Shown here in pieces: positions 8,753 through 17,074 of a stretch of DNA of 64,000 bases (position 1 is the stretch's first letter; each line of letters starts with the position of its first letter). A program made the translations under genes and the position numbers. The DNA is from Bradyrhizobium iriomotense (GTDB lineage Bacteria > Pseudomonadota > Alphaproteobacteria > Rhizobiales > Xanthobacteraceae). The notes under the pieces are model-generated. The model did no database searches and was not told the origin of the DNA. It was given only the letters and a program-made list of their open reading frames with translations. The stretch is from the NCBI RefSeq assembly GCF_018129405.1, contig NZ_JAFCLP010000001.1, forward strand, positions 124,001-188,000. The letters are read 5' to 3'.

Positions 8753-9283
8753 TCAGGATGGGCCAGAAGCGGATTCCGGTCCAGTCTCGGCTGGAGAGGT
8801 CACCCCGATCGTGTGATAGGCGCGGCCGAAATAGATCAGATTGTCGGTGCAGCCGGATCTTTGCAGCGCGACGACGCGGCAGAACAGAACATCATGGGTG
8901 CCGACATTGACGACATCCGCAATCCGGCAGTCGAACGCGGCGGCACAGTCGGCCAGCACCGGCGCGCCGGTCGCGAGCGTCGACCAATCCGCGGCGGCAA
9001 ACCGCTCTTCTGCAGGCACCTTGCCGCCGAACAGGCGGGACAGTTGCTCGTGGCGTGCCGAGAGCACGTTGACGCACACGACTTTGTTGCGCGTCACGCT
9101 GGCATAGGCGGAGGAGCCGCGGTTGATGCAGACCAGAAGCGTCGGCGGATCATCGGTCACGCTGCAGATCGCCGATGCCGTAAATCCGGCGCGGCCCGCA
9201 GCGCCGTCGGTCGTGACGATGTTGACGGCCGCGCCGAGACAGGCCATCGCATCACGGTAGTCCCGAGGGGCCACATCCTGCAT
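8753..9283 (-). CDS. Flavin reductase-like domain protein (two-component monooxygenase reductase)
   Basis: A protein of about 176 aa in the HpaC/RutF/NtaB-type flavin reductase family. Family marks seen include an N-terminal ITTDG-like strand (NIVTTDGAAG), GFTASAICSVTDDPPTLLVCIN and the C-terminal AYHTIG end after LIYFGR. Such enzymes reduce FMN or FAD with NAD(P)H and hand it to a separate monooxygenase. The ATG at 9283 has a GAGGGG ribosome-binding site 11 nt upstream; a GTG at 9295 overlapping the upstream stop as GTGA is a possible alternative. It is the last gene of the GntR-linked minus operon. The likely client is the flavin monooxygenase at 18646-19950, at the end of the divergent arm. 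Confidence 0.87.
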   Translation of the reverse strand: MQDVAPRDYRDAMACLGAAVNIVTTDGAAGRAGFTASAICSVTDDPPTLLVCINRGSSAYASVTRNKVVCVNVLSARHEQLSRLFGGKVPAEERFAAADWSTLATGAPVLADCAAAFDCRIADVVNVGTHDVLFCRVVALQRSGCTDNLIYFGRAYHTIGVTSPAETGPESASGPS

Positions 9284-9291
9284 CGATGTCT

Positions 9292-10545
9292 TCACCCCTC
9301 GATTGCAGGCGCAAAGGCGAGTTCGCGCAGCACCTGTGCCAGCACGAACGCTCCCGCGGCGACATGATCGGGCTCGGCCCATTCGTGCTCGGCATGGCTC
9401 ACCCCGTCGCGGCACGGGATGAAGATCATCGCGGCCGGACAGACTTTTGCGAGATGACGGGCATCGTGTCCCGCGGCAGAGAGGATCGCCATGGCGGAAT
9501 GCCCCTGCTCACGCGCTGCCTTCGCGATGCTCGCGCGCAGGCGCGAATCGAAGACGTTCGACGGCGCATCCACCAGCGGCGTCACCGTAACAGAGCACGG
9601 CGGGGCCTTCTCCTGGCAAAGAGTTTTGATGCGCGCGCCCGCGGCATCGAGCACCGCATTGTCAGGATGGCGCAGATCGATGCTGAAGCTGACGCGCGAC
9701 GGCACCACCGACGGCGCGTTCGGCGAGACCGTAACCCGGCCAATGGTGAACTTGATGTCGGCATCGATGGTGCCGATCTCGGCATGGAGCGCCGTCGCGA
9801 CCTGCGCAAAAGCCGCGAGCGCATCCCGCCGCTCCGACTGCGCCAGCGTACCGGCGTGGCCCTCGGCGCCCTCGACCACGACCTGAAAGGTCTTCTTGCC
9901 CTGGATCCCGGTGACGACGCCGATCGTGCAGCCGGCCGCCTCCAGCAGCGGTCCCTGCTCGATGTGCAATTCGAGATAGGCCCCGGCCGCAAAGCCGAGC
10001 GGACGGTGCGGTAGATCGGGGAAAGCCTGGTGGAGGCGGTCGAGCGCCTCGCCGACGCTGATACCCTGTGCATCGCGCGCGGCGCGGATCGCGTCCATGC
10101 CGCGCTCCCCGGTGAAGGCCTCCGAGCCCATCATGCCCGGGGCGAAGCGCGAGCCTTCCTCGTTCATCCAGGCGACGACAATGAGATCGCGCGCAGGCTT
10201 GTCGCTTTGCTCGGCGAGCGAGACGACCGCTTCGAGTGCGGCCATCACGCCGGCCGCACCGTCGAACTTCCCGCCGGTCGGCTGGCTATCGAGATGACTG
10301 CCCAGCAGCAGCGGCGGCGCGGCGCGATCGCGGCCCACCAGGGTCAGGAACAGGTTTGCCGCCGCATCCGTCGACGGCGTCAATCCCGCTTCGCGCGCCC
10401 AGCCGATGACGCGACGCCAGGCCGCGATCTCGCCGTCGCTCAGCGCCTGGCGGTTGACCCCGCCGGCCGGCGTCGCGCCGATCTCGGCGAGCGCCATCAA
10501 GCGGGTCCAGAGCCGGTCGGCGTTGATCAGTCGCTCGCTCGTCAT
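9292..10545 (-). CDS. M20-family N-carbamoyl-L-amino-acid / allantoate-type amidohydrolase
   Basis: Zinc-dependent hydrolase of 417 aa, the usual size for N-carbamoyl-L-amino-acid hydrolases, beta-ureidopropionases and allantoate amidohydrolases. Metal ligands expected for the family are present: H84 in SHLDSQ, the bridging D95 in GGKFDG, E130 in MNEEGSRF, H194 in ELHIEQG and a histidine in SHAEHEW near residue 385. It should split an N-carbamoyl or related amide group, releasing ammonia and carbon dioxide or an acid. It lies 3 bp after the alpha/beta hydrolase gene. The family members cannot be told apart by these motifs, so the substrate is open. Confidence 0.9.
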   Translation of the reverse strand: MTSERLINADRLWTRLMALAEIGATPAGGVNRQALSDGEIAAWRRVIGWAREAGLTPSTDAAANLFLTLVGRDRAAPPLLLGSHLDSQPTGGKFDGAAGVMAALEAVVSLAEQSDKPARDLIVVAWMNEEGSRFAPGMMGSEAFTGERGMDAIRAARDAQGISVGEALDRLHQAFPDLPHRPLGFAAGAYLELHIEQGPLLEAAGCTIGVVTGIQGKKTFQVVVEGAEGHAGTLAQSERRDALAAFAQVATALHAEIGTIDADIKFTIGRVTVSPNAPSVVPSRVSFSIDLRHPDNAVLDAAGARIKTLCQEKAPPCSVTVTPLVDAPSNVFDSRLRASIAKAAREQGHSAMAILSAAGHDARHLAKVCPAAMIFIPCRDGVSHAEHEWAEPDHVAAGAFVLAQVLRELAFAPAIEG

Positions 10546-10548
10546 CGA

Positions 10549-11430
10549 TTACTTCGTGCGCATGATCTGGCCCGGCAGCGCGCGCGGATCGCGCGGCAGC
10601 CAGCGCCCGGCTTCGACCTGGGCGATGAATTCGGCGAGCAGCGCATTGAACGCCGCAGGCTCTTCGAGATTGAGCGTGTGGCCGGTCTTGGGGAAGACCG
10701 AGAGGCCGCAGGCGGGAATGGTCTTCTTCAGGAAGATGCCGGGCTGGAGGCAATGATCGTCCTCGTCGCCGACGATAACCAGCGTCGGCACCATCATCTT
10801 TTTCAAACCGTCTTCGAGGTCGTAGAACGACGGCCGCCGCGCCTGCACGCCGCGCATGGTGTTGGCAGCGCCGCGATCGGAATGGGTGGCGAGGCGATCG
10901 GCGAATTCCCGCCAGCCGCGCGGATCCTTGTTCTGGAACTGCACCCGGCTCGCGCCGAGCGCATAGATCTTCGAGAATTCCTTGGCGCCCTGCTTCTCGA
11001 AATTGTCGGCGACCTCGAGCGAGACTCCGCGAAAATACTCCTCGAACTCCTTCTCGCAGCCATAACCGGCCCCGGCCACAGTGAGCGACAGCGCGCGCTC
11101 CGGCGTACGCAGGCCGAAATGCACCGTGCAGAACCCGCCCATGGAGAGGCCGACGATGTGTGCCTTCTCGATTCCGAGCGCATCGAGCACGGCGACCGCA
11201 TCATCCGCGGCGATCGCCTGCGAATAAGCCTCCACGCTGTCGGGCACGTCCGACGGCGGATAGCCGCGCGCGGCGTAGCTGATGCAGCGGTGGCGCCGGC
11301 TGAAATAGCGCAGCTGCGGCTCCCAGCTTGCGTGATTGCCGCCGAATTCATGGATGAAGAGGATCGGCGTGCCCTCGCCGGCCTCTTCCACATGCAGCTT
11401 CACGCCGTCCTTCGCTGTGATCATGGTCAT
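10549..11430 (-). CDS. Alpha/beta-fold hydrolase
   Basis: Cytoplasmic serine hydrolase of 293 aa with a normal alpha/beta layout: oxyanion segment HEFGG (about 27-31), nucleophile S96 in GLSMGG, an acid in VIVGDEDDH and the catalytic histidine in KTGHTLNLEEP. I start at the ATG at 11430 because an AGGGA site lies 8 nt upstream and because the longer open frame is antisense to the neighbouring aminotransferase. It lies between the aminotransferase and the M20 hydrolase in the same operon, so it may open a ring or ester in the same pathway, for instance a beta-ketoadipate-enol-lactonase-like step. The substrate is unknown. Confidence 0.88.
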   Translation of the reverse strand: MTMITAKDGVKLHVEEAGEGTPILFIHEFGGNHASWEPQLRYFSRRHRCISYAARGYPPSDVPDSVEAYSQAIAADDAVAVLDALGIEKAHIVGLSMGGFCTVHFGLRTPERALSLTVAGAGYGCEKEFEEYFRGVSLEVADNFEKQGAKEFSKIYALGASRVQFQNKDPRGWREFADRLATHSDRGAANTMRGVQARRPSFYDLEDGLKKMMVPTLVIVGDEDDHCLQPGIFLKKTIPACGLSVFPKTGHTLNLEEPAAFNALLAEFIAQVEAGRWLPRDPRALPGQIMRTK

Positions 11431-11441
11431 CGGCTTCGTCC

Positions 11442-12587
11442 CTAGAATTGCGGCGGCAGGTCGTTGAGCGTGCGCGCCTGCGCAACCATCTCCGGCAACA
11501 GCGTGCAGAGTTTTTCGACCCAGCCTTGCGGCACGGAGGTGCTGATCTTCACGAAACGGTCGCCAAAACGCTGGGTGTGATAGGTACCCTGGCGGATCAT
11601 GATGCCCTGGCGGCGATAGCACTCGACCAGCGCTTCGGGGCGGATGCCCGCCGCGATGGTCTCCAGCACCAGGAAGTTGCCGTGCGAGGGCATGATCGGC
11701 AGCGCCAGCCCGTCGATTGCGGCTGCCGCCTCCTGGATCATCGCCTTGTTGGCACGGTCGGTGCTGCGGACCTTCTTCATCCATCCGGCCTTGACCGATA
11801 GCCCTGCTTGCGCGGCGCGCTGCGCGATGACGCTGGCACCGAGCACGCTGGTGGAGGTCTGCGCCAGTTCCTCGAACAGCTCGGGCGCGGCGACGAGCGC
11901 CCCAATCCGCAGGCCTGCAAGCCCGAGCCATTTCGAGAAACTGGTCGAGACCACCGAGCCTTTCGGGGCCACGTGAAGCGCCGGCGTGTGGCCGTCGGCG
12001 AAATCGCGATAGGTGCAGTCGTGCACCAGCAGCGCGCCGCAATCGCGCGCGATCGCGGCAAAACTCTCGATCTCCTCGCGCGTGTAGCGGATGCCGAGCG
12101 GATTGTTGGGGTCGACGAGATAGATGATCGCGGTGCGCTCATCGACATTCGCCTTCAAGGCTTCAGGCGTCAGGCGGTAGTTGCAGGCAGGATCGTAGAT
12201 CGGGATCTCGATCACCTCGGCGCCCTGCTGGCGCGCGAACAGGCACGGCCATTTCCAGGTCGGATCGGTGGTCACCAGCGTGGTGCCGGGCTTGCAGCGC
12301 GCGCGGCAGATCATCGCCAGCGCGTTGACGCCGCCTTCGGTCACCAGCGCTTCCGCACTAGGCGTGCCGAGATCGGCGACGATCGCTGCGCGCAGCGCCT
12401 CGAAGCCGAGCGGCGGGGCATAGGCGTTGAACTCGCCGGCCTCGATCGAGCGCAGCATCGCCTCGCGCACGGCGGGGTGGCTCTCGATATGGTTGGTGTT
12501 CTGGCCGAGCCAGAAAAGTCCCGGCGTCGCCGAGAGCTCGTCGAAATAGCGGTTGCGGACCAGCGCGGCGGATTGAGGCTTCGACAT
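11442..12587 (-). CDS. Class I/II PLP-dependent aminotransferase
   Basis: Fold-type I aminotransferase of 381 aa. PLP lysine K219 lies in STSFSKWLGLAGLRIG, the cofactor aspartate and tyrosine are in VHDCTYRDF (190-193), and the substrate asparagine is in DPNNPLG (160-165). The gene sits 7 bp after the SDR gene. It resembles histidinol-phosphate or aspartate-type aminotransferases, but the operon has no histidine genes. It most likely removes or adds an amino group in a catabolic route together with the SDR and the M20 carbamoylase. Confidence 0.9.
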   Translation of the reverse strand: MSKPQSAALVRNRYFDELSATPGLFWLGQNTNHIESHPAVREAMLRSIEAGEFNAYAPPLGFEALRAAIVADLGTPSAEALVTEGGVNALAMICRARCKPGTTLVTTDPTWKWPCLFARQQGAEVIEIPIYDPACNYRLTPEALKANVDERTAIIYLVDPNNPLGIRYTREEIESFAAIARDCGALLVHDCTYRDFADGHTPALHVAPKGSVVSTSFSKWLGLAGLRIGALVAAPELFEELAQTSTSVLGASVIAQRAAQAGLSVKAGWMKKVRSTDRANKAMIQEAAAAIDGLALPIMPSHGNFLVLETIAAGIRPEALVECYRRQGIMIRQGTYHTQRFGDRFVKISTSVPQGWVEKLCTLLPEMVAQARTLNDLPPQF

Positions 12588-12594
12588 CGACGCC

Positions 12595-13374
12595 TCAGAT
12601 CACCGAGCCGCGCGCGGCGATGCCGCCGTCGATCGTCACCACCGTGCCGGTGATGTAGCCGGACCGCGGCGAGGACAGGAAGGCGACGAGATCGGCGACC
12701 TCTTCCGATGTCGCGGGCCGTTTGCCCGGATATTTGTCGAACAGCTCCTCCCAGCGGCTTTCGTCGCCGAGCATGTCGATCGCCTTGCGCTTCATGATCT
12801 TGAGCATGCGGTCGGTGGCAACCGGTCCCGGATTGACCGCGACGACGCGCACGCCGTGGTCGAGGCTGCGGCCGCCGAGCGCCTTGGTGAAGGACATCAG
12901 CGCCGCATTGCCGGTCGAGCCGGCGATGTAGCTCGCGTCCCAGTTCTCGCCGGAATTGCCGATGATGTTGATGATGACGCCGTCCTTGCCCTTCATCCGC
13001 GGATAATAAAGGCGCGACAGCGTGATGTAGCCGAACACCTTGAGATCGAAACCGCGACGCCAGGCGGCGTCGTCGAGGATTTCCAGCGAGCCGGCCGGGA
13101 TGTCGCCGGCATTGTTGATGAGGATGTCGATGTCGCCGACTTCGGCCGCCAGCTTCTCCATCGCGGACGTGCTCGACAGGTCGAGCGCATGGATCGTGAT
13201 CTTCACGCCATGGCGGGCTTCGAGCGCCTTCTTGGCCTCGAGCATGGCTTCACCGTTGCGGGCGGCGAGATGCAGATGACACCCTTCCGCGGCGAAGAGC
13301 TCGGCCACCGCCAGTCCAATTCCTTTCGACGCGCCGGTGATGAGGGCGGTCTTGTTCGTCAGCTTCAGGTCCAC
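12595..13374 (-). CDS. SDR-family oxidoreductase with serine in place of the catalytic lysine
   Basis: Short-chain dehydrogenase/reductase of 259 aa. The N-terminal dinucleotide motif TGASKGIG (13-20), NNAG (87-90), serine S141 and tyrosine Y149 are present. The usual YxxxK signature reads YIAGS, so the lysine position (153) is a serine. The following text, GNAALMSFTKALGGRSLDHG, is typical of a small SDR subfamily in alphaproteobacteria, so this looks like a family trait and not a sequencing error. It is the first gene of the minus operon, 67 bp from the GntR gene, and has a GCTAGA-N9-TCTAGC inverted repeat upstream. The product may still bind NAD(P) but work by a changed mechanism. Confidence 0.88.
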   Translation of the reverse strand: MDLKLTNKTALITGASKGIGLAVAELFAAEGCHLHLAARNGEAMLEAKKALEARHGVKITIHALDLSSTSAMEKLAAEVGDIDILINNAGDIPAGSLEILDDAAWRRGFDLKVFGYITLSRLYYPRMKGKDGVIINIIGNSGENWDASYIAGSTGNAALMSFTKALGGRSLDHGVRVVAVNPGPVATDRMLKIMKRKAIDMLGDESRWEELFDKYPGKRPATSEEVADLVAFLSSPRSGYITGTVVTIDGGIAARGSVI

Positions 13375-13394
13375 TCCGGGTCTCCAGGATGCAA

Positions 13395-13415
13395 GCTAGA
13401 TATACAAGGTCTAGC
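13395..13415. promoter_or_regulatory. Inverted repeat GCTAGA-N9-TCTAGC upstream of the SDR operon, candidate GntR site
   Basis: Perfect 6-bp arms flank a spacer that contains TATACAAGG. The site is 21 bp upstream of the SDR start codon. The spacer sequence recurs as TATACAAGGAC at 14366-14376, directly before the divergent ABC operon, and as TATACAA at 14181-14187 before the GntR gene. Binding by the GntR protein is inferred. Confidence 0.45.
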
Positions 13416-13441
13416 AATTTGCATACCAAGCGGCCGGAAGA

Positions 13442-14158
13442 TCATTCGAAGGCGGCGAGGAAGTCCAGCAGGTTGTCGCCAAGCAGGTTGACGTGGTCGC
13501 GCATGGCGCTGTGCGCCCGCTCCGGATCATGAGCCAGGATCGCCTGCATGATGGCCTCGTGCTCGCGGATGGTGTCGGCGATCCGGTTCGGCATGCGCGT
13601 CACCCGGCGGCGATACGCCGCCACCTGGTTGCGCAGCTTGCGGGTCTGCTCGGCCAGGAAGGCGTTGCGCGAGGCTTCATAGATCGCTTCGTGGAATTCC
13701 TGGTTGATGTCGTAGAAAACGTCGATGTCGCCGGTTTCACCTGCCGCCACAAGCCGCTGGTGAATCTCGCCAATTTCAGCTCCCCAGGCCTGGGAAACAC
13801 GCCGTGCGGCGAGCCGCGCACAGAGCCCCTCCAGCTCCGCCATGACCTGGAACATCTCGATCAGCGCCTGCGCCTTGATGCTGCGGACGGTCGCCCCTTG
13901 CCGGCCGCGCAGCTCGACCAGATTGTTGGCGGCCATCAGGCGGAAGGCCTCCCGCACCGGCGTGCGCGAGACGCCGAAGCGCTGCGCGATCTCCTGCTCG
14001 TCGAGCCGGCTGCCCGGCTCGAGATGCCCCGCCGCAATGGCCCCTTCGAGCTTCAGGCGCAGGCTTTCGGCGAGCGTCATGCCCGGGCTGGCCGGCAAGG
14101 CTTCATGCCCATTTTTCACGCGCCTGCCTCCGGCGTGTGCACCAATATCCGCCATCAT
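13442..14158 (-). CDS. GntR-family regulator, FCD (FadR-type) subfamily
   Basis: A 238-aa regulator with an N-terminal winged helix (GSRLDEQEIAQRFGVSRTPVREAFRLM, about residues 48-75) and an all-helical C-terminal FCD ligand domain. The FCD metal-site residues are suggested by D-x3-N/H-x3 patterns in FYDINQEFHEAIYE and by later histidines in REHEAIM and RDHVNLL. Such proteins usually repress and are released by a small acid. It lies between the SDR-aminotransferase-carbamoylase operon on the same strand and the divergent ABC importer operon, so it probably controls both. A TATACGTATA palindrome lies 17 bp upstream of its start. Confidence 0.9.
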   Translation of the reverse strand: MMADIGAHAGGRRVKNGHEALPASPGMTLAESLRLKLEGAIAAGHLEPGSRLDEQEIAQRFGVSRTPVREAFRLMAANNLVELRGRQGATVRSIKAQALIEMFQVMAELEGLCARLAARRVSQAWGAEIGEIHQRLVAAGETGDIDVFYDINQEFHEAIYEASRNAFLAEQTRKLRNQVAAYRRRVTRMPNRIADTIREHEAIMQAILAHDPERAHSAMRDHVNLLGDNLLDFLAAFE

Positions 14159-14174
14159 GTTTCTCCGATATCAA

Positions 14175-14184
14175 TATACGTATA
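14175..14184. promoter_or_regulatory. TATACGTATA palindrome in the divergent GntR / ABC operon promoter
   Basis: A perfect 10-bp palindrome lies 17 bp upstream of the GntR ATG and within the 224-bp gap before the ABC operon. It is AT-rich in a GC-rich setting and overlaps the TATACAA word shared with 13401 and 14366. It is a reasonable autoregulatory operator candidate. Confidence 0.45.
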
Positions 14185-14382
14185 CAAAATGGCACCAATC
14201 TTCCAGTGAACCGACCGATTTTCTCGCGGAGACGCGCGCAGCTCCGAGGTATCCACCTTCGAACTCGCAAATCTTATGCCTGATTTGCCGGGAAATCACA
14301 CTGGCACACGAGTTGCTAAGAGATTTCGACGCGGCCCGCTTTCGTATGCGAATGGCCGCCGCCATTATACAAGGACATCCCG

Positions 14383-15246
14383 GTGCAGGCTGCCCGCCTC
14401 CCCCATCCCGGACCGGCCACCGAAGCCCCGCAGGCGCAACCGAAGCCTGAGCCGCTGCTCGAACTGCGTGCGATCAACAAGACCTTCGGTCCCGTCGCGG
14501 CGCTGTCGGGACTTGAGGCGAGCGTTGCCCCCGGCGAGTTCGTCACCGTCGTCGGCCCCAGCGGCTGCGGCAAGAGCACCCTCTTCAACATCGTCGCTGG
14601 TCTCGAAGAGCCCGATGCCGGCGGCATCCTGCGCTTCGAGGGCAAGAGCTGCCATTCCGCCGACCTGCTCGGCCGCGTCTCCTTCATGCCGCAGCGCGAC
14701 CTGCTGTTTCCCTGGCGCAACGTGGTGGACAACGCCATCCTCGCCCTCGAGGTCGAGGGCATGCCGCGCGATCAGGCGCGCGCCAAGGCGCTGAAGATGC
14801 TGCCCGAGTTCGGCCTCGCCGGCTTCGAGAAGCAATATCCCAATCAATTGTCCGGCGGCATGCGCCAGCGCGTCGCTTTGATGCGCACCTTTCTGTTCGA
14901 GCGCGACCTGATGCTGCTCGACGAGCCGTTCGGCGCGCTCGATGCGCTGACGCGGGCGATGATGCAGCGCTGGCTGCTCGATGTCTGGCAGAAATACCGC
15001 CGCACCATCCTCTTCATCACCCATGACGTCGACGAGGCGATCTTCCTCGGTGACCGCGTGCTGGTCATGACCGCCCGTCCCGGCTCGGTGAAGCTCGAAC
15101 AGGTCGTCGAGCTGCCCCGCCCGCGCCGCCCCGAGATCGTCACCTCCCCCGAATTCGTCCGCCTCAAGCGCACCTTGCTCGATGCGATCGAGGAGGAAAG
15201 CATGAAATCGTTCCAGTCCTCCATCGCGCAGGAGAAGCCGCAATGA
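14383..15246 (+). CDS. ABC transporter ATPase (nitrate/taurine/NMT1 type)
   Basis: The 287-aa ATPase has Walker A GPSGCGKST (58-66), a Q-loop in FMPQRDLLFPW, signature LSGGM (156-160), Walker B LMLLDEP (176-182) and switch histidine in FITHDVDEA. The FMPQRDLLFPW region is typical of SsuB/TauB/ThiZ-like importers. It starts at GTG with AAGGAC about 8 nt upstream. Its stop overlaps the ATG of the aldolase gene (ATGA). It energises uptake of the solute bound by the protein at 16058-17074 through the two permeases at 17071-18641. Confidence 0.92.
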   Translation: MQAARLPHPGPATEAPQAQPKPEPLLELRAINKTFGPVAALSGLEASVAPGEFVTVVGPSGCGKSTLFNIVAGLEEPDAGGILRFEGKSCHSADLLGRVSFMPQRDLLFPWRNVVDNAILALEVEGMPRDQARAKALKMLPEFGLAGFEKQYPNQLSGGMRQRVALMRTFLFERDLMLLDEPFGALDALTRAMMQRWLLDVWQKYRRTILFITHDVDEAIFLGDRVLVMTARPGSVKLEQVVELPRPRRPEIVTSPEFVRLKRTLLDAIEEESMKSFQSSIAQEKPQ

Positions 15247-16034
15247 ACGCGATGCCAGCCAGAGAACCGCAAGCCGCGCCGCGCGGGATCGATCCTGCCG
15301 AGTGGGATGCCCGGATCAAGCTTGCGGCCTGCTATCGCATGGTCGCCAAGCTCGGTATGGACGACCTGATCTACAATCACATCTCACTTCGCGTTCCGGG
15401 CCACGAGAATCAGTTCCTGATCAACCCGTACGGCCTGCTGTTCGACGAGATCACGGCGTCGAGCCTCGTCAAGATCGACACTGAGGGTAACAAGCTCGAC
15501 GACACGCCTCATGCGGTGAACGTTGCGGCCTTCGTGATCCATGCGGCGATCCACACCTCGAACCACGATGCGGCCTGCGTGCTGCACACCCATTCCGACG
15601 CCAGCGTTGCGGTCTCCGGGCAGGAGAAGGGCCTGCTGCCGCTCAGCCAGTTCGCGATGCGCTTCTACGAGCGCCAGGCCTTCCACGATTACGAAGGCGT
15701 CGCCATCGACCTCGACGAGCAGACGCGCCTCGTGCGTGATCTCGGTCCGCACAAGGTGATGCTGATGCGCAATCACGGCATCCTCACCGTCGGCCGGACG
15801 CCGGGCGAAGCCTTCATGCTGCTCTATTATTTCGAGCGCGCCGCGCGGATCCAGCTTCAGATGCAGGCGGCGGCCGCGGCCGGCGCTACGCTGGTGATGC
15901 CGCCGCACGAGGTCTGCGAGAAGGCCGCGCGCCAGTTCTGGGAATTGCAGGGCGACATCCTCGTGCCCGGCGAACGCGAATGGCCGGCCTTGATGCGCCA
16001 GCTCGATCGCACCGATCCGTCTTACCGCAATTGA
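15243..16034 (+). CDS. Class II aldolase/adducin family protein
   Basis: A 263-aa protein of the class II aldolase/adducin fold. The zinc ligands are visible as HTHSD (first two histidines) and MRNHGILTVG (third histidine). Family enzymes cleave or epimerise sugar phosphates such as fuculose- or ribulose-phosphate, while others decarboxylate or dehydrate small acids. It is embedded inside an ABC importer operon, translationally coupled to the ATPase gene and followed by the binding-protein gene after 23 bp. That position suggests that it works directly on the imported compound. The real reaction cannot be read from sequence. Confidence 0.88.
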   Translation: MNAMPAREPQAAPRGIDPAEWDARIKLAACYRMVAKLGMDDLIYNHISLRVPGHENQFLINPYGLLFDEITASSLVKIDTEGNKLDDTPHAVNVAAFVIHAAIHTSNHDAACVLHTHSDASVAVSGQEKGLLPLSQFAMRFYERQAFHDYEGVAIDLDEQTRLVRDLGPHKVMLMRNHGILTVGRTPGEAFMLLYYFERAARIQLQMQAAAAAGATLVMPPHEVCEKAARQFWELQGDILVPGEREWPALMRQLDRTDPSYRN

Positions 16035-16057
16035 TTTTCACCGCCTGGAGTATGACC

Positions 16058-17074
16058 ATGTTGAGCCGACGCCACGCCTTCTCCGTCCTCTCCGCCATCG
16101 CACTGGCGACCGGCTCGCTCGTCACGGCCGCGCCCGCAGCCGAGCCGCAGAAGGCGAGCCTGCGCCTGAAATGGCTGCCGCAGGCCCAGTTCGCCGGCTT
16201 CTACGTCGCGGCGGCCAAGGGCTATTACAAGGCCGAGGGTATCGACCTCACCATCAATCCCGGCGGGCCCAACCTGCTCACCGAGAACCTGGTCGCGACC
16301 GGCGCCGACACGTTCGGCCTGTCCGGCGGCACCGACAGCGTGTTCGCCGCGCGCGACAAGGGACTGCCGATCGTCTGCATCGGCGTGTCGCACCAGATCA
16401 CGCCCTTCATCTTCGTCACCCGCAAGGACGGGCCGGTGAAGACGATCCAGGACTTCAAGGGCAAGACCGTCACCACCTGGTTCACCGGCGCCAACCACGT
16501 GCTCAACGGCATGCTGGCCAAGGAAGGCATCAAGCCGGATGAATTGAAGATCCAGCCGCAGCAGGTGTCGGTGACGCCTTTCGTCGACGGCAGCGTCGAC
16601 GTGGTCACGGCGACCTATTACAATGAGTTCTACACCATTCAGTCGCGCATGCCGAAGGACAGCCTGAAGACCTTCGTCGCCGAGGATTACGGCATCACCT
16701 TCCCGCGCGACACGCTGATCGTCGCCGAGGCGACCGCCAAGGAGAAGCCGGAGCTCGTCAAGGCGTTCCTGCGCGCTTCGCTGAAGGGCTGGAAGGACGC
16801 CTTCTCCGATCCCAAGGGCGCCGTCGACACTGTGATGGCCACAGCCCCGACGCTCGACCGCGCGCAGCAGGAGTTCATGCTCACCGAGGTGAAGCGCCTG
16901 ATGACATCAGGCGCGGCGGCGAAGAACGGCCTGTTCTGGATCGACGCCGACGCAGTCAAGACCGCCCACGACTTCTTCCTGAAGTATGGCGTGATCTCCA
17001 AGCCGGTCGATCTTGCCGCCGCCTATGACGCAAGCTTCATCCAGAGCGTCCCCGTGGCGGACCGGCTGCCGTGA
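16058..17074 (+). CDS. ABC substrate-binding protein, NMT1/THI5-like
   Basis: Periplasmic binding protein of 338 aa with a signal peptide (MLSRRHAFSVLSAIALATG, then cleavage near AAPAAE). The mature start LRLKWLPQAQFAGFYVAAAKGYY is characteristic of NMT1/THI5 and ThiY-like proteins that bind pyrimidine precursors or aromatic amines. I chose the second ATG because a GGAG site is 7 nt upstream; the ATG 6 bp earlier is too close to it. The two arginines near the N terminus could also allow Tat export. It is coupled to the permease gene by GTGA. Confidence 0.9.
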   Translation: MLSRRHAFSVLSAIALATGSLVTAAPAAEPQKASLRLKWLPQAQFAGFYVAAAKGYYKAEGIDLTINPGGPNLLTENLVATGADTFGLSGGTDSVFAARDKGLPIVCIGVSHQITPFIFVTRKDGPVKTIQDFKGKTVTTWFTGANHVLNGMLAKEGIKPDELKIQPQQVSVTPFVDGSVDVVTATYYNEFYTIQSRMPKDSLKTFVAEDYGITFPRDTLIVAEATAKEKPELVKAFLRASLKGWKDAFSDPKGAVDTVMATAPTLDRAQQEFMLTEVKRLMTSGAAAKNGLFWIDADAVKTAHDFFLKYGVISKPVDLAAAYDASFIQSVPVADRLP

